This document shows positions 49,491 to 50,197 of a stretch of DNA of 50,197 nucleotides, piece after piece. The stretch's first letter is position 1, and each line of letters opens with the position of its first letter. The stretch covers positions 1-50,197 of the forward strand of contig CABSIM010000014.1 of NCBI GenBank assembly GCA_902477765.1. The letters run 5' to 3'. The DNA is from an uncultured Clostridiaceae bacterium (lineage in GTDB: Bacteria; Bacillota; Clostridia; Lachnospirales; Lachnospiraceae). A program made the position numbers and the translations under genes. The notes beneath the pieces were generated by a model. That model was not told the origin of the DNA, made no database searches, and saw nothing but the letters and a program-made list of their open reading frames with translations.

Positions 49491-49916
49491 ATGGAAAAGA
49501 AAGAATTCATGAGTATGAAAATGGACAGCCTGTCGGAAAATGAGGCCTTTGCCAGAGTGGTGACGGCGGTTTTTGCCAGCCGCCTGGATCCCACGCTGGA
49601 AGAACTGGATGATATCAAGACAGCGGTATCCGAGGCAGTGACCAATGCGGTGATTCACGGATATCAGGGCGGCGAGGGAATCATACAGCTGGATGCGGAA
49701 GCCTGCGGCAGAGTTCTTACGGTGACGGTGCGGGATACCGGTATCGGAATTCCGGATGTGAAAAAAGCCATGGAACCCATGTACACTTCCGTGCCGGGAG
49801 GAGAACGGTCAGGCATGGGCTTTTCCTTTATGGAGGCTTTCATGGATGAGGTCATCGTGGAATCTGTTCCCGGAAAGGGGACCACAGTCACCATGAAGAA
49901 AAAAATCGGCGGGTGA
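49491..49916 (+). CDS. spoIIAB: Anti-sigma F factor SpoIIAB
   Basis: 141 residues. GHKL ATPase boxes: N box EAVTNAVIHGY, G1 DTGIGIPDVKKAMEPMYTS, G2 ERSGMGFSFMEAF. Binds sigma F and phosphorylates SpoIIAA. Starts 9 nt after the spoIIAA stop, with AGGAGGAAGG directly upstream; the sigF start follows after 4 nt. Confidence 0.96.
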   Translation: MEKKEFMSMKMDSLSENEAFARVVTAVFASRLDPTLEELDDIKTAVSEAVTNAVIHGYQGGEGIIQLDAEACGRVLTVTVRDTGIGIPDVKKAMEPMYTSVPGGERSGMGFSFMEAFMDEVIVESVPGKGTTVTMKKKIGG

Positions 49917-49920
49917 CGGT

Positions 49921-50197
49921 ATGGCTGAAACCATGGAACTGATTCAGAGGGCACACGACGGGGACAAAGAGGCCAGGGACCGTCTGGTCATGGAGAACAT
50001 AGGACTTGTGTGGAGCATTGTAAAACGGTTTTCCGGCCGGGGCTGTGAGACAGAGGATCTGTTTCAGATCGGGACCATCGGACTTTTAAAAGCCATTGAT
50101 CATTTTGACCTTTCCATGGATGTAAGATTATCTACATATGCAGTGCCAATAGAGTACGATAAAGGAAATGACCGGAAAAGCCTTAAAATAAGGGATT
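49921..50197 (+). CDS. sigF: Sporulation sigma factor SigF, N-terminal part, apparently interrupted
   Basis: Codons 1-76 read as sigma F: ARDRLVMENIGLVWSIVKRF, ETEDLFQIGTIGLLKAIDHFDL and LSTYAVP are region 2 of the factor. In other sigma F proteins TYAVP is followed by a segment like MIMGEIKRFLRDDG; here it is followed by IEYDKGNDRKSLKIRD, which does not resemble any sigma factor. From about 50121 the codons turn AT-rich (GTA AGA TTA TCT ACA), unlike the rest of the window. The frame stays open to the end. Either an element is inserted in sigF, or the end of the window is a misassembly. The gene start is well placed, right after spoIIAB. Confidence 0.8.
   Translation, partial: MAETMELIQRAHDGDKEARDRLVMENIGLVWSIVKRFSGRGCETEDLFQIGTIGLLKAIDHFDLSMDVRLSTYAVPIEYDKGNDRKSLKIRD

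Overview
The window reads as a chromosomal segment of a Gram-positive, spore-forming, anaerobic member of the Clostridia, most likely a Lachnospiraceae species. The grounds are a CIRCE-controlled groESL operon, the tig-clpP-clpX-lon-engB block, a T-box in front of valS, the spoIIA sporulation operon, strong GGAGG ribosome binding sites, and families that I know mainly from Lachnospiraceae (DUF4364, DUF5716, DUF5717, DUF6472). The metabolic signature is fermentation of glutamate through 2-hydroxyglutarate. I saw no tRNA, rRNA, CRISPR array or insertion sequence.

Layout. 1-2218: the tail of a dockerin protein, then a membrane-anchored cohesin protein. 2265-5746: an M20 dipeptidase, a sodium-coupled NSS transporter and a PAP2 phosphatase. 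5893-12261: lactate dehydrogenase (-), glutaminyl-tRNA synthetase, a MocR-type regulator overlapping a lipoprotein gene, and a ketopantoate-reductase-family enzyme (-). 12743-22001: the glutamate cluster gcdD-gcdC-gcdB-gctA-gctB-gcdA followed by hgdC-hgdA-hgdB. 22261-24909: a MATE exporter converging on an IclR regulator and a small acidic membrane protein. 25010-27083: groES-groEL. 27222-29601: CYTH protein (-), DUF975 membrane protein, DJ-1 family protein. 29765-36199: trigger factor, ClpP, ClpX, Lon, EngB. 36284-37060 (-): DUF4364 protein and a 61-residue membrane protein. 37241-42856: a three-gene operon of uncharacterised proteins, one with an Hsp70/actin-like fold. 42891-46209: T-box, DUF6472 protein, ValRS. 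46304-49046: folC, a 46-codon gene, and a membrane TPR protein. 49143-50197: spoIIAA, spoIIAB and the start of sigF.

How the genes work together. GctAB moves CoA onto (R)-2-hydroxyglutarate. HgdAB, activated by the ATP-dependent iron-sulfur protein HgdC, dehydrates 2-hydroxyglutaryl-CoA to glutaconyl-CoA. GcdABCD decarboxylates this to crotonyl-CoA and exports Na+. The resulting sodium gradient could drive symporters such as the NSS transporter. The reductase that makes 2-hydroxyglutarate is not obvious; the divergent ketopantoate-reductase-family gene is a candidate. An extended -10 promoter with a leader of about 290 nt precedes the gcd genes. The leader holds a perfect TGGAAT-type palindrome that resembles IclR-family operators, and an IclR gene lies beyond the far end of the cluster.

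The most unusual signals are these: sigF runs normally for about 76 codons and then changes into unrelated, AT-rich sequence, as if interrupted by an inserted element (or by a contig-edge artefact); the DUF5717/DUF5716/270-residue operon; the unassigned 2-hydroxyglutarate dehydrogenase step; the cohesin/dockerin pair; and start-stop minicistrons in front of gcd genes.
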